Below, one piece after another: positions 24,214 to 32,088 of a stretch of DNA of 37,839 nucleotides. This DNA is from Clostridia bacterium (GTDB lineage Bacteria; Bacillota; Clostridia; Oscillospirales; SIG627), in NCBI GenBank assembly GCA_017439965.1, contig JAFSID010000032.1, positions 1 through 37,839 of the forward strand, in the 5' to 3' direction. The notes beneath the pieces were generated by a model. That model saw only the letters and a list, made by a program, of their open reading frames with translations, made no database searches and was not told the DNA's origin. Positions within the stretch are counted from its first letter, which is position 1, and every line of letters starts with the position of its first letter. Made by a program: the position numbers and the translations under genes.

Positions 24214-25398
24214 TTATTTAAGAAATTCAAGAGCGTATGCGGCGGCAACTGCCGAACCGTTTTTGAGTACGGCTTCATCAATATCAAACTCGGGGCTATG
24301 ATTTGGCGATCCCGTGCCAAGCTCCTCGTTTTTTATTCCGATAAAGCTCATAACACCGTTCCATTTACGAAGATAGTTAGCAAAGCTTTCGGATGCCATC
24401 CACGGCTCGGATGTTATAACGTTTTCCTCGCCTATCTCCCTTGAAGCAACAGTTCTTGCAATCTTTGCGTGCTTGGAACAGTTTATAACGGGAGGATTAG
24501 TAAGTCCCAATTTATAATCAATACTGCAACCGTAAGCCGAAGCAATTCCTTCAATCATTTTTTTGAATTCTTCTGCAACAACATCTTCAAGCTCGGAATT
24601 AAAATATCTTATCATTCCCGAAAACTCGAGTGTTTTCGGAATGATGTTTGATTGAGTTCCCGCCTTCAAAAAGCCCACGGAGTATGTTAAAGTCTCGAAC
24701 GGAGAAACACGTGCAAGTCGAAGAGACTGAAAGCGCTGGTATATTGCAGTAAAGCAATCTATCGGGCTGTTGGCTTCATCGGGTCGGGAGCCGTGTCCGC
24801 CTTCACCCGTGATTGTGACGTAAAAGGACATATTACCCGCCATCATAGCACCGTCGTTAATAACCGTTTTTCCCGAAGGTAATGAAGATAACAAATGAAT
24901 TGCAAATGCTGTATCGGGATTTATACCGTGTTCATCCATATAACGAAAAAGAGCGAGATAGTCGTCTGTGTTCTCCTCTCCCCTTTCAAAGCAAAGGTAG
25001 ACTGTTCCGTTAATCTCATTTCTTTTCTCTGTGAGGATTTTCGCCGCTCCAAGCAGCATTGCCGTGTGACCGTCGTGTCCGCAGGCGTGCATAACGCCCG
25101 ATTTTTTGGAAACGCAAGTCTTTTTCTGCCGAAGGTTTTCCTCGGTCTCGTCAACCAAAAGAGCATCAACGTCGGCGCGCAGAAGCACGGTTTTCTCGCC
25201 TTCCGAGCTGCCTGAGATTTTAGCAAATATTCCACCCGGCTTTATATCAACGTACTCGATTCCCATCGAGTCAAGCTCTTCGGCTATTTTCCCAATCGTG
25301 TTATCTTCCTCTCCCGAAAGCTCGGGGTTCTCATGGAAATATCTACGCAAAGAAATTATATAATTCTCATATTTTTTCGCACGGTCAAGCATAGTCAT
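24214..25398 (-). CDS. M20-family amidohydrolase/peptidase
   Basis: 394 residues of the M20D type (N-acyl-amino-acid amidohydrolase/hippurate hydrolase). LRADVDAL (about 74-81), HACGHDGHTAM (about 109-119), ERGEE (about 144-148), GGHGSRP in the dimerisation region (about 205-211) and HSPEFDIDE (about 367-375) give the full metal-ligand and catalytic set. It removes acyl groups from N-acylated substrates, so it could deacylate amino acids or amino sugars. No signal peptide. Monocistronic, with GGAGG upstream and its own promoter. Confidence 0.92.
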   Translation of the reverse strand: MTMLDRAKKYENYIISLRRYFHENPELSGEEDNTIGKIAEELDSMGIEYVDIKPGGIFAKISGSSEGEKTVLLRADVDALLVDETEENLRQKKTCVSKKSGVMHACGHDGHTAMLLGAAKILTEKRNEINGTVYLCFERGEENTDDYLALFRYMDEHGINPDTAFAIHLLSSLPSGKTVINDGAMMAGNMSFYVTITGEGGHGSRPDEANSPIDCFTAIYQRFQSLRLARVSPFETLTYSVGFLKAGTQSNIIPKTLEFSGMIRYFNSELEDVVAEEFKKMIEGIASAYGCSIDYKLGLTNPPVINCSKHAKIARTVASREIGEENVITSEPWMASESFANYLRKWNGVMSFIGIKNEELGTGSPNHSPEFDIDEAVLKNGSAVAAAYALEFLK

Positions 25399-25425
25399 AA
25401 CATTTCCTCCTATCTGACTGTCTCA

Positions 25426-25454
25426 ATTGTATCACACGCCAAAACATATGTCAA
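25426..25454 (-). promoter_or_regulatory. Promoter of the M20 amidohydrolase gene
   Basis: Minus strand TTGACA (25454-25449), 17-bp spacer, TACAAT (25431-25426). Confidence 0.83.
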
Positions 25455-25513
25455 GTGATTGGACTTTTATCAAAGAAAGGTTTTTACCTTACCGGCCTCA
25501 TCCTTGTGTAAAA

Positions 25514-26302
25514 TCATTCATCCGAGCACATTTTTCTTTTATATTCCCTCGGAGACATATTAAAGAAGCGTTTAAAAAGTCTTGAAAAATAGTTCGAATC
25601 CTCAATTCCTACTGCTACGGAAATATCGGTTATATTCATACCCGTGCAAACGATAAGATCTGCCGCCTTTTCCATACGGTATTTGTTTATATATTCGGTA
25701 GGAGTATACCCCATAGTGCTTTTAAAGGTGTGTGAAAAATAGTTTCCGCTTACGTGCAGATGTCTGCATATATCCGAAGTGGTAAGGTTATCGGTATAAT
25801 TATCCGCTATAAATCCAAGTGCGTCAATGACCATATCAACGTTTTTTCGCTTTGGATTTTTATTATTTGCATATTTTATAAGCAGAAGTCTTATCAGGTG
25901 ATATACTATGCTTTTAACCTCAATATCGTATCCTACTCCCTTTTCATTATATTCTCGAAATACAGCTTCAAAGCAATCTGACAATTCGGTATCACAAGGA
26001 ATATAATTGACAAAATAACACTCTGCCGTATCGACGTCCGAAAAGAAGGAGGGAGAAATTCTCAGGCAATAATACTCGCCCTCAATTGTCGAATGCAGTT
26101 CGGCGGAATTAACTATGGTAATATCACCCTTTCTCATATCATAGCTTTTTCCGTTGCAAAAAACCTTGCCGTCATTCAGATAATAAAGCAATTCGATATA
26201 TTCGTGCCAGTGTATCGGAAACGCACCGTCGCCCCTTGCAAACTTAATCGGGAATCCCTTTTCTACCGGTGCAATCTTTTCGTAAAGCCTATGATCACCC
26301 AT
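25514..26302 (-). CDS. AraC-family transcriptional regulator
   Basis: 262 residues. The N-terminal cupin-like part contains HWHEYIELLYYLNDGK and MRKGDITIVNSAELHST. The C-terminal half has ISDICRHLHVSGNYFSHTF-type and VGIEDSNYFSRLFKRFF helix-turn-helix units, ending MSPREYKRK. I start at ATG 26302 because GAGG lies six bases upstream; the frame's earlier TTG (26341) overlaps the -35 box. It is divergent from the Gfo/Idh-isomerase operon at 26429, its likely target. Confidence 0.92.
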   Translation of the reverse strand: MGDHRLYEKIAPVEKGFPIKFARGDGAFPIHWHEYIELLYYLNDGKVFCNGKSYDMRKGDITIVNSAELHSTIEGEYYCLRISPSFFSDVDTAECYFVNYIPCDTELSDCFEAVFREYNEKGVGYDIEVKSIVYHLIRLLLIKYANNKNPKRKNVDMVIDALGFIADNYTDNLTTSDICRHLHVSGNYFSHTFKSTMGYTPTEYINKYRMEKAADLIVCTGMNITDISVAVGIEDSNYFSRLFKRFFNMSPREYKRKMCSDE

Positions 26303-26314
26303 CGTCAACCTCAT

Positions 26315-26341
26315 ATTATAGTGATTTTGTGCTACTTTCAA
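26315..26341 (-). promoter_or_regulatory. Probable promoter of the AraC gene at 25514
   Basis: Minus strand TATAAT (26320-26315) with TTGAAA (26341-26336). The spacer is only 15 bp, so the -35 assignment is weak; activator dependence is possible. Confidence 0.5.
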
Positions 26342-26349
26342 GCATTTTT

Positions 26350-26382
26350 ATCATTGAAATGATGCTAATATGATTATATAAT
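26350..26382 (+). promoter_or_regulatory. Promoter with overlapping palindrome, Gfo/Idh-isomerase operon
   Basis: TTGAAA (26354-26359), 17-bp spacer, TATAAT (26377-26382). A perfect 14-bp palindrome with arms ATCATT/AATGAT (26350-26363) covers the -35 box and lies between the two divergent promoters, a natural place for a regulator to bind. Confidence 0.75.
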
Positions 26383-26428
26383 TAAATCAGTTAAAAGTCA
26401 ACAAAAAACATAATCAGGAGGTTTAATT

Positions 26429-27418
26429 ATGTTAAAGGTCGGACTTATTGGCAGAGGCACTATTTCCAAGTCACATACGAGGGCTTACAAAAAAATTAAT
26501 AACGCCGAGCTTGTTGCATGCTGCGACATTCGTCCCGAGGTGATGGAAGACTTGACGAACGTTCGTAAATATACGGATATTGATACTTTTCTATCAGAGG
26601 AAGCAGGAAAGCTTGATTACGTTGACATATGCCTTCCCACCTATCTGCATGACGTAGTATCAATAAAGGCTATGCGTTCGGGCTTCAACGTGCTATGCGA
26701 AAAGCCTATGGCACTCACGTCGGCCAAAGCCGAAGAAATGCTCCGCGTTTCAAAGGAAACAGGAAAGAAGCTTATGATAGCGCATTGTACAAGATTCATG
26801 GGAGCAACCTACATAATAAAAGAAGAAATTGCTAAAGGAGAGCTTGGTAAAGTAAGAAATGCCGAATACTTCCGTCAAGGCGGATCAAGAGGCCCTGCGG
26901 GATACAACAATTGGTTTCGTGACGAAAAGCTTTCGGGCGGTGCATTACTCGACCTACACGTTCATGACGTTGACGTTGTCAGAGGGCTGTTCGGAATGCC
27001 TAAAGCAGTCAGCACTGTCGGAGCCAACGTAATCGCAGACGGAAGCGGATACGACGAGGTGTCGTCATTTTTGATCTATGATGATATGCACGTTTTTGCA
27101 AAAGCGGACTGGTCATTTGTAAAAGACAGGTATAACGTAAGGGCGATTCGTGTTAATTTTGACAACGGATATATATTCATTGACCGCACGTCGGGAAGAG
27201 AGGTATACTCAAGGGTAGACGGAGAGGGAAATCTCACCGACCTTATTGAAAAGAAGAACGACGATATGTATTACAATGAGATTGTATACTTCATTGATTG
27301 CCTTGAAAACGATAAACCATTTGACCTTTGTCCCGTTGAAGAATCAATTGACGCAATCCGAATAATCGAAGCTGAAAAAATATCCGCAGATTTACGCGGC
27401 GAGAAAATCAAGATTTGA
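26429..27418 (+). CDS. Gfo/Idh/MocA-family NAD(P)-dependent oxidoreductase
   Basis: 329 residues with AGGAGG before the ATG. LKVGLIGRGTISKSHTRAY is the Rossmann start, CEKPMAL (about 89-95) the catalytic lysine motif, and SGGALLDLHVHDVD (about 169-182) the substrate-site segment with the conserved aspartate and histidine. It is close to inositol/sugar dehydrogenases and to the protein at 13572 but clearly distinct. It is followed after 12 bp by a sugar isomerase/epimerase, a pairing often seen in pathways for inositol isomers or keto-sugars. Confidence 0.9.
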   Translation: MLKVGLIGRGTISKSHTRAYKKINNAELVACCDIRPEVMEDLTNVRKYTDIDTFLSEEAGKLDYVDICLPTYLHDVVSIKAMRSGFNVLCEKPMALTSAKAEEMLRVSKETGKKLMIAHCTRFMGATYIIKEEIAKGELGKVRNAEYFRQGGSRGPAGYNNWFRDEKLSGGALLDLHVHDVDVVRGLFGMPKAVSTVGANVIADGSGYDEVSSFLIYDDMHVFAKADWSFVKDRYNVRAIRVNFDNGYIFIDRTSGREVYSRVDGEGNLTDLIEKKNDDMYYNEIVYFIDCLENDKPFDLCPVEESIDAIRIIEAEKISADLRGEKIKI

Positions 27419-27430
27419 GGAGAAAGCAAA

Positions 27431-28207
27431 ATGAATTTAAAATTAGGAATTCAAACATATACCGTAAGAGAAGACTTTAGCGAGAATCCGGAAGAAACAA
27501 TGCACAGACTGAAAGCTCTTGGTTTTGACGGTATTGAGATTAACATAAGCCCTTCAAGTGCCACACGTCCCGCATCGTTTTTTAGAGAAGGATTAAAAAA
27601 TGCAGATCTTGAATGCTTCGGAATACTTGTAGGATGGAATGACGTACAGCCCGACTTACTCCAGGGCACGATAGATTACGCCAAGGAGCTTGGAACGGAC
27701 TTTATCGTCATCGGCTCTGTTCCAACAAGCCTTGTATCAACCCACGAGGATGCAATGAAGGCTGTTGAATATATGTGTGAAATACTAAAGGTCGCAAATT
27801 CACACTCTCTCAAAATCGGTTACCACAATCACGACACAGATTTCACCCACACAATAAACGGAAAACCGTTTTTCGAGTACGTATTTGACAACACTCCAAA
27901 AGAATTCATCATGCTTCTTGACACGGGTAATACAAAAGCGGGCGGATACAATCCTGAAGAAATGCTTAAAAAATATCCGCATCGCTCCCCCTACCTTCAC
28001 ATCAAGGGCTATTCCGAAGAAAAGAAATATCTTGCATACATAGGCGAAGATGATATAGACTGGAACAACATAATTGAACTTGCGATAAATACAGCAGACT
28101 CGAGAATATTTAACATAGAGTTTGGCGGACGTGCCGACTATATCCCCATGGAACGTGCAGAAGCTGCATTCAAGGTTATAAAACCGATACTTAAAAAATA
28201 CCAATGA
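27431..28207 (+). CDS. Sugar phosphate isomerase/epimerase (xylose-isomerase-like TIM barrel)
   Basis: 258 residues of the AP_endonuc_2/IolE-IolI-like superfamily (PF01261). LGIQTYTVRED opens the barrel. GYHNHDTDF (about 134-142), MLLDTGN (about 163-169) and the HIKGY strand (about 191-195) carry expected metal ligands, ending with a glutamate in FNIEFGG. GAGGAG precedes the ATG. It probably works on the keto-product of the adjacent dehydrogenase. The stop overlaps the ATG of a 16-codon frame at 28204. Confidence 0.9.
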   Translation: MNLKLGIQTYTVREDFSENPEETMHRLKALGFDGIEINISPSSATRPASFFREGLKNADLECFGILVGWNDVQPDLLQGTIDYAKELGTDFIVIGSVPTSLVSTHEDAMKAVEYMCEILKVANSHSLKIGYHNHDTDFTHTINGKPFFEYVFDNTPKEFIMLLDTGNTKAGGYNPEEMLKKYPHRSPYLHIKGYSEEKKYLAYIGEDDIDWNNIIELAINTADSRIFNIEFGGRADYIPMERAEAAFKVIKPILKKYQ

Positions 28208-28254
28208 AAGAGTATCATATAGACAACCTTTCATGCGTTGTCGATGAGCTTTAG
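28204..28254 (+). CDS. Micro-ORF or gene-start remnant coupled to the isomerase
   Basis: ATGA overlaps the isomerase stop. The 16 codons read MKEYHIDNLSCVVDEL, then TAG. It has the look of the start of a coupled gene that has lost its body, or of a leader peptide. A GACAAC/GTTGTC hairpin lies inside it. No function can be assigned. Confidence 0.3.
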   Translation: MKEYHIDNLSCVVDEL

Positions 28255-28301
28255 ACTATAACTTGCAGTAAACATTGCACATAAAGCCGGGTGATTATTT
28301 T

Positions 28302-29006
28302 ATGTTTTTTGAAACACAAGGTAAAAACAAAGCTATAACCTTCAGTTACGATGATGCTACTGTACAGGATATCCGTCTGATAGAGCTTTTGGGCAAATAC
28401 GGATTGAAATGTACCTTCAATTTAAATTCCGAATTACTTTCAAAGCCTCGCATATTGATTCGCAATGGTAATCGTATTGCTCACTATAAAATACACTCAA
28501 ATGACGTTAAATATGTCTATGAAGGACACGAAATTGCCGTGCACACCTTGACACACCCTAATCTTACAACCTGCGAGGATAAAGAAATTATACGACAGGT
28601 GGAGCTTGACAGACAAAATCTGTCCGAGCTTGCAGGGTACGAAGTTGTTGGTATGGCTTATCCATGCGGAGGAACGAACAACGACGATCGTGTAGCGGAT
28701 ATAATAAAGAATCATACAGGAATCAAATATAGCCGTACAATTACCTCTACAGAAAGCTTCGAGACTCAAACGAACCTTTTCCGATTCAATCCAACATGTT
28801 GGCATCTGGATTTTAATAAAATGATGTCTCTCGGCGAGGAATTTATCAACCTCAAAGCCGATACTCCAAAGATTTTTTATATTTGGGGACACTCATTTGA
28901 AATGGATTATCAGCCGGATTACTGGATAAAATTGGAAGAATTTTTCAAGCTCATCAGCAATAAAAACGATATTTTTTACGGAACAAACAAGGATATTTTA
29001 CTGTAA
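28302..29006 (+). CDS. Polysaccharide deacetylase (NodB-like)
   Basis: 234 residues from ATG 28302, chosen for the GGGTGAT site upstream; an in-frame TTG at 28275 is less likely. TFSYDDA (13-19) stands in for the usual TFDDG metal motif and keeps the aspartate pair. HTLTHPNL (about 80-87) supplies the two histidines, and MAYPCGGTNND (about 119-129) is the third motif. FYIWGHSFEMD near residue 200 holds the late histidine. It should remove N- or O-acetyl groups from sugars. No signal peptide, so a cytoplasmic oligosaccharide is more likely than cell wall. Its 3' end abuts the dead integrase fragment. Confidence 0.85.
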   Translation: MFFETQGKNKAITFSYDDATVQDIRLIELLGKYGLKCTFNLNSELLSKPRILIRNGNRIAHYKIHSNDVKYVYEGHEIAVHTLTHPNLTTCEDKEIIRQVELDRQNLSELAGYEVVGMAYPCGGTNNDDRVADIIKNHTGIKYSRTITSTESFETQTNLFRFNPTCWHLDFNKMMSLGEEFINLKADTPKIFYIWGHSFEMDYQPDYWIKLEEFFKLISNKNDIFYGTNKDILL

Positions 29007-29009
29007 CGA

Positions 29010-29258
29010 ATAATACGAATTTATACTTGTATCGTTATTCAAGGCAGATTTCAAATGAAAGACATAGTTTTTATAAGTTGATTCGTCAATATCCTCAACG
29101 GGCATCTTGGGGGCAAAATATTTATAGAGCTGTGTATAGCTCTGTTTATAATGTTCTATAGTCCTATCCCTTAAATTTCATACTCGGCAGTTGTCGAGAG
29201 AATTTCATGCCTCTTCAAACGTTAAATTTGTGTCCGTTACAGGCTGGCATTTTTTCAT
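29010..29258 (-). pseudogene. Tyrosine recombinase (integrase) N-terminal fragment, inactivated
   Basis: From ATG 29258, with an intact GGAGG site five bases upstream, one frame reads the SAM-like N-terminal domain of phage-type integrases: NLRDRTIEHYKQSYTQLYKY, then MPVEDIDESTYKNYVFHLKS and ALNNDTSINSY. Two in-frame TGA stops interrupt it (29207-29205 and 29180-29178); the second is most simply CGA to TGA in RVRNL. The catalytic domain is absent, and the frame ends at the stop of the deacetylase gene. This is the scar of a mobile element. The fragment accounts for most of the 29007-29333 gap. Confidence 0.75.
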
Positions 29259-29278
29259 CTTTTCCTCCAAAAACAATC

Positions 29279-29312
29279 AGACACATCATCTCAATTCCGA
29301 AATGATGTGTCT
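29279..29312 (-). terminator. Terminator of the AraC gene at 29334
   Basis: AGACACATCAT (29279-29289) pairs with ATGATGTGTCT (29302-29312). The minus strand continues GATTGTTTTT; the plus strand also has a T-run, so it may act both ways. Confidence 0.8.
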
Positions 29313-29333
29313 TGCTTTTTTGTTATTAAGGTT

Positions 29334-30065
29334 TCAGATATTTTGCTGTTTTTTCAGAGCGTGAGACAAAGCGGATGCGCTTTTATATCCACTGCCCGCG
29401 GCGGCGGCTTCAAGAGTCGAGCCGCTTGATATAAGCTCCAACGCAACAGAGGCTCTGAGTCTTGAGAGGTATTTGTAAGGGGTCATATTCATCGCTTTTT
29501 TGAATTTCCTTATAAAGTGATCCTCGTTTATGTATAGCTCACGTGCCACCTCTTTTATGGTGATATTCTCCTTAAAATGAGACTCCATATATTCTATTCC
29601 CCGTATAACTACGTTGTCATCAAGCGGTGGCAGAGGCTTGACGGTAAACAAGAGAGATAAAAAAGCTTCAAGACAGTGACAGGCAACGTCCTTTTTCGCC
29701 GGGTCCTTGGTCTGACTGAAAGACGTCACGGCATCTATCATGATTTCCAAAAAAAGCGGAAAGGATGGATGCTCGTTAAGAGAAGCGCATATCGGTTCTG
29801 CCGCAACAATGGGCTGATCGATTATGAAGTTGAAATACATATGGTTGAGTCTGTCCTCGTTGTTTTGACGTATCAAAAACGGAAGTGTCGACGGGAAGAA
29901 ATAAAAGTGATCCTTTTTGAGTTGAAACTCCCTACCGCCCAAGGTAAAGAAGGCTTGTCCGCCCTCAACGTAGTAAAGTCTGTAAGGAGTAGGAATATTT
30001 TTCACGTTCCAAACTGTAGGCGCAAGACGTCTACCGCAGGTAAGAAGGTTTGCCGATATCTTCAA
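29334..30065 (-). CDS. AraC-family regulator with shortened C-terminus
   Basis: 243 residues from a TTG start six bases after GGAGG. The N-terminal sensor (RLYYVEGGQAFFTLGGREF, DHFYFFPSTLPFL) and the first helix-turn-helix (ITIKEVARELYINEDHFIRK) are normal. The second helix-turn-helix runs to GYKSASALSHALKK and then stops after QQNI, so the family's closing G-x-S-P-x-x-Y-R segment is missing. The last helix may therefore be weakened; a run of six A lies just before the end. It is divergent from the GH29 gene at 30202, its probable target. Confidence 0.88.
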   Translation of the reverse strand: MKISANLLTCGRRLAPTVWNVKNIPTPYRLYYVEGGQAFFTLGGREFQLKKDHFYFFPSTLPFLIRQNNEDRLNHMYFNFIIDQPIVAAEPICASLNEHPSFPLFLEIMIDAVTSFSQTKDPAKKDVACHCLEAFLSLLFTVKPLPPLDDNVVIRGIEYMESHFKENITIKEVARELYINEDHFIRKFKKAMNMTPYKYLSRLRASVALELISSGSTLEAAAAGSGYKSASALSHALKKQQNI

Positions 30066-30115
30066 TTTTAACCTCCAAAGTCGATTTTGAACAATCGATA
30101 TTACAATTATAATAA

Positions 30116-30144
30116 TTTACAAATAGATCAATATATACTATAAT
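30116..30144 (+). promoter_or_regulatory. Promoter of the GH29 gene and probably the two genes after it
   Basis: TTTACA (30116-30121), 17-bp spacer, TATAAT (30139-30144). The divergent AraC gene has a TATAAT at 30111-30106 without a clear -35. Confidence 0.78.
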
Positions 30145-30201
30145 TATTATATCAGAAACATTTTATAAAATCAAGTTCAATTCGATTTCCAGGAGGTAAA
30201 T

Positions 30202-31989
30202 ATGTCAGGCTTCAAGGATATTTTAAAGGACCGATTCGGAATGTTCGTGCATTACGGAATTTACAGCGAAATGGCGGGAGAATATAAAGGAGAAGAGTGC
30301 ACACATCTCGGAGAATGGATACAGCACTGTCTTAAAATTCCGAATGAAGAATATGCGCAATTCGGAAAAAAGCATTTTCTTCCTTCCCCTGATTTTGCAA
30401 AAAATCTTGTAAAAAGTGCGAAGGACGCAGGCATACGCTACATAGTTCTCACAAGTAAGCATCACGACGGATTCTGCCTTTTCAAGAGTGATTATACCGA
30501 CTATTCCTCATATGAATACTTCGGACGTGATATTTGCCGTGAGCTTGCGGATGAGTGTAAAAAAGAGGGACTTGGTTTAGGACTGTATTACTCACACACT
30601 CTCGATTGGCACGAAAAGGATGCAGGCGGTAATTTCCATTCAGCTGCATGGCTTCCGGTTAAAAACAGAAACGACTGGGATTTTCCCGATGAAAATTTCG
30701 ATTTTGAAAAATATTTGTATGAAAAATGTTTTCCTCAGGTCAGAGAGCTTTTGACTAATTACGGAGACTTGAAGCTCATATGGTTTGACTATCCGCACAA
30801 TATAACAAAAGAGCAATCACGCAAGCTTCGCGCACTTGTAAAAGAGCTTCAGCCAAACTGTCAGATAAACTCCCGAATCGCTCACGATTGCAATGACTAC
30901 GTTTCTCTCGGAGACAATGCTCTTCCTACAGCACCGACAGGTGTTGACCTTGAGTGCCTCATCACCCTCAACGATACCTGGGGCTACAAAAAGCAGGATA
31001 ACAACTGGAAGACGTCAGAGGACGTAATCGGTGTGCTTTCGAGAACTCTCGGCAGTGACTCGACCCTTCTTTTGAACGTAGGCCCTATGGGTGACGGTAC
31101 GCTCACGGACGAAACTCTGCAAATTCTCAAAAAAACGGGAGAATGGACAAGAAGAAACAGCGAAGCAATATACGGAAACGTTCAAGGAAATCCGTTCTCT
31201 TGTACGTTTGAATGGGGATGCGTTTCAACTAAAGAAAAATGTCTTTACCTTTACGTTAAGGATAAGACTCAAAAGAATCTTTACATTAACGTTGGTAAAA
31301 ACAATATTGTAAAGAGTGTTTCCTTGATAGGAGATGTGTTAAAGCCCGAATATACACTCTCCGAAGGCCTTCTTACGGTAAATCCGATTGAAACAGATTT
31401 TGAAATTCCCGTATATAAGATTGAATTTGAAAATGAACCTATTTTTGATAAATCCCTCTCTCAAATCGCCGATACGTTAAACCTTGACGTTTTGTGGGCA
31501 AGTAAGGTTACAAAAGGTAATGAGAGCGACGAAGCTGTACCTCTTGTATATGAAAAGAGTGAATTCTCCTCGGATTACGGTAAGCATGGACTTGCAGTAA
31601 GCAAGGATTGTAACACTGCCTTTTGGACGGATTGCAGTGAAGTTCTCTGCTGGGACGCTTATTTCAAAGAGGCTGGTGAGTATGAGGCAACTCTTACACA
31701 CTATCTCGCCTACATATTTACTCAAAATCATTCGTACTTATACGAAGAGCCTCGTGAAGCGAAAGCAGAGTTCACCCTTTCGGTTGCGGGACAAGTCAAC
31801 GATGTTGATATGCAGAGCGAAAAATCGAGATATGCTACAAGCAAAACTTCAAAATTCAACACCTATATACGTCGTAATGCCGGAAAATTCACTATAGAAA
31901 AAGCGGGTAAATACCGAATACTCCTCTTTAAGAAGGAAGGCTTTGACGATCTTCCGATTACAAGAGTTACTTTCACGATTAACCGATAA
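30202..31989 (+). CDS. Alpha-L-fucosidase, GH29 family
   Basis: 595 residues with AGGAGG before the ATG. FGMFVHYGIYS near the start, LTSKHHDGFCLF (83-94) and LIWFDYPHN (192-200) are GH29 signatures; D196 is the expected nucleophile. LLLNVGPMGDGTL (about 290-302) closes the TIM barrel. The rest is beta-sandwich: a usual C-terminal domain to about 410 and a second unit to 595 (YEATLTHYLAY ... AGKYRILLFKKEG) that may bind carbohydrate. No signal peptide is seen, so it acts in the cytoplasm on imported fucosides. First gene of a likely three-gene unit. Confidence 0.92.
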   Translation: MSGFKDILKDRFGMFVHYGIYSEMAGEYKGEECTHLGEWIQHCLKIPNEEYAQFGKKHFLPSPDFAKNLVKSAKDAGIRYIVLTSKHHDGFCLFKSDYTDYSSYEYFGRDICRELADECKKEGLGLGLYYSHTLDWHEKDAGGNFHSAAWLPVKNRNDWDFPDENFDFEKYLYEKCFPQVRELLTNYGDLKLIWFDYPHNITKEQSRKLRALVKELQPNCQINSRIAHDCNDYVSLGDNALPTAPTGVDLECLITLNDTWGYKKQDNNWKTSEDVIGVLSRTLGSDSTLLLNVGPMGDGTLTDETLQILKKTGEWTRRNSEAIYGNVQGNPFSCTFEWGCVSTKEKCLYLYVKDKTQKNLYINVGKNNIVKSVSLIGDVLKPEYTLSEGLLTVNPIETDFEIPVYKIEFENEPIFDKSLSQIADTLNLDVLWASKVTKGNESDEAVPLVYEKSEFSSDYGKHGLAVSKDCNTAFWTDCSEVLCWDAYFKEAGEYEATLTHYLAYIFTQNHSYLYEEPREAKAEFTLSVAGQVNDVDMQSEKSRYATSKTSKFNTYIRRNAGKFTIEKAGKYRILLFKKEGFDDLPITRVTFTINR

Positions 31990-32013
31990 TTTTACTGCGG
32001 AGCATCATCCAAA

Positions 32014-32058
32014 CGGGTGGAATCTCCACAGAAGCAGAATGACAAACCACCGTTTTTT
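32014..32058 (+). terminator. Possible intercistronic terminator or attenuator
   Basis: CGGGTGG (32014-32020, one G bulged) can pair with CCACCG (32047-32052), followed by six T. The loop also holds GTGGA/TCCAC. The segment AATCTCCACAGAAGCAGAAT looks like the dispersed motif that reads AGATTC...CAGAATGACA in many bacterial genomes. It lies between the GH29 and GH28-like genes. Confidence 0.45.
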
Positions 32059-32088
32059 ATAACTATAGTACGAAAGGTTGTATAAAAA

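Noticed and set aside
29178..29207. TGA read as tryptophan to rescue the integrase
   Set aside because: Genes here use TGA as a normal stop (ends at 7237, 14817, 19731, 25514) and TGG for tryptophan. The fragment also lacks the catalytic domain.
29346..29366. AGCGTGAGACAA match between the AraC gene end and the 81-bp repeat
   Set aside because: Twelve bases within coding sequence and no extension on either side; consistent with chance.
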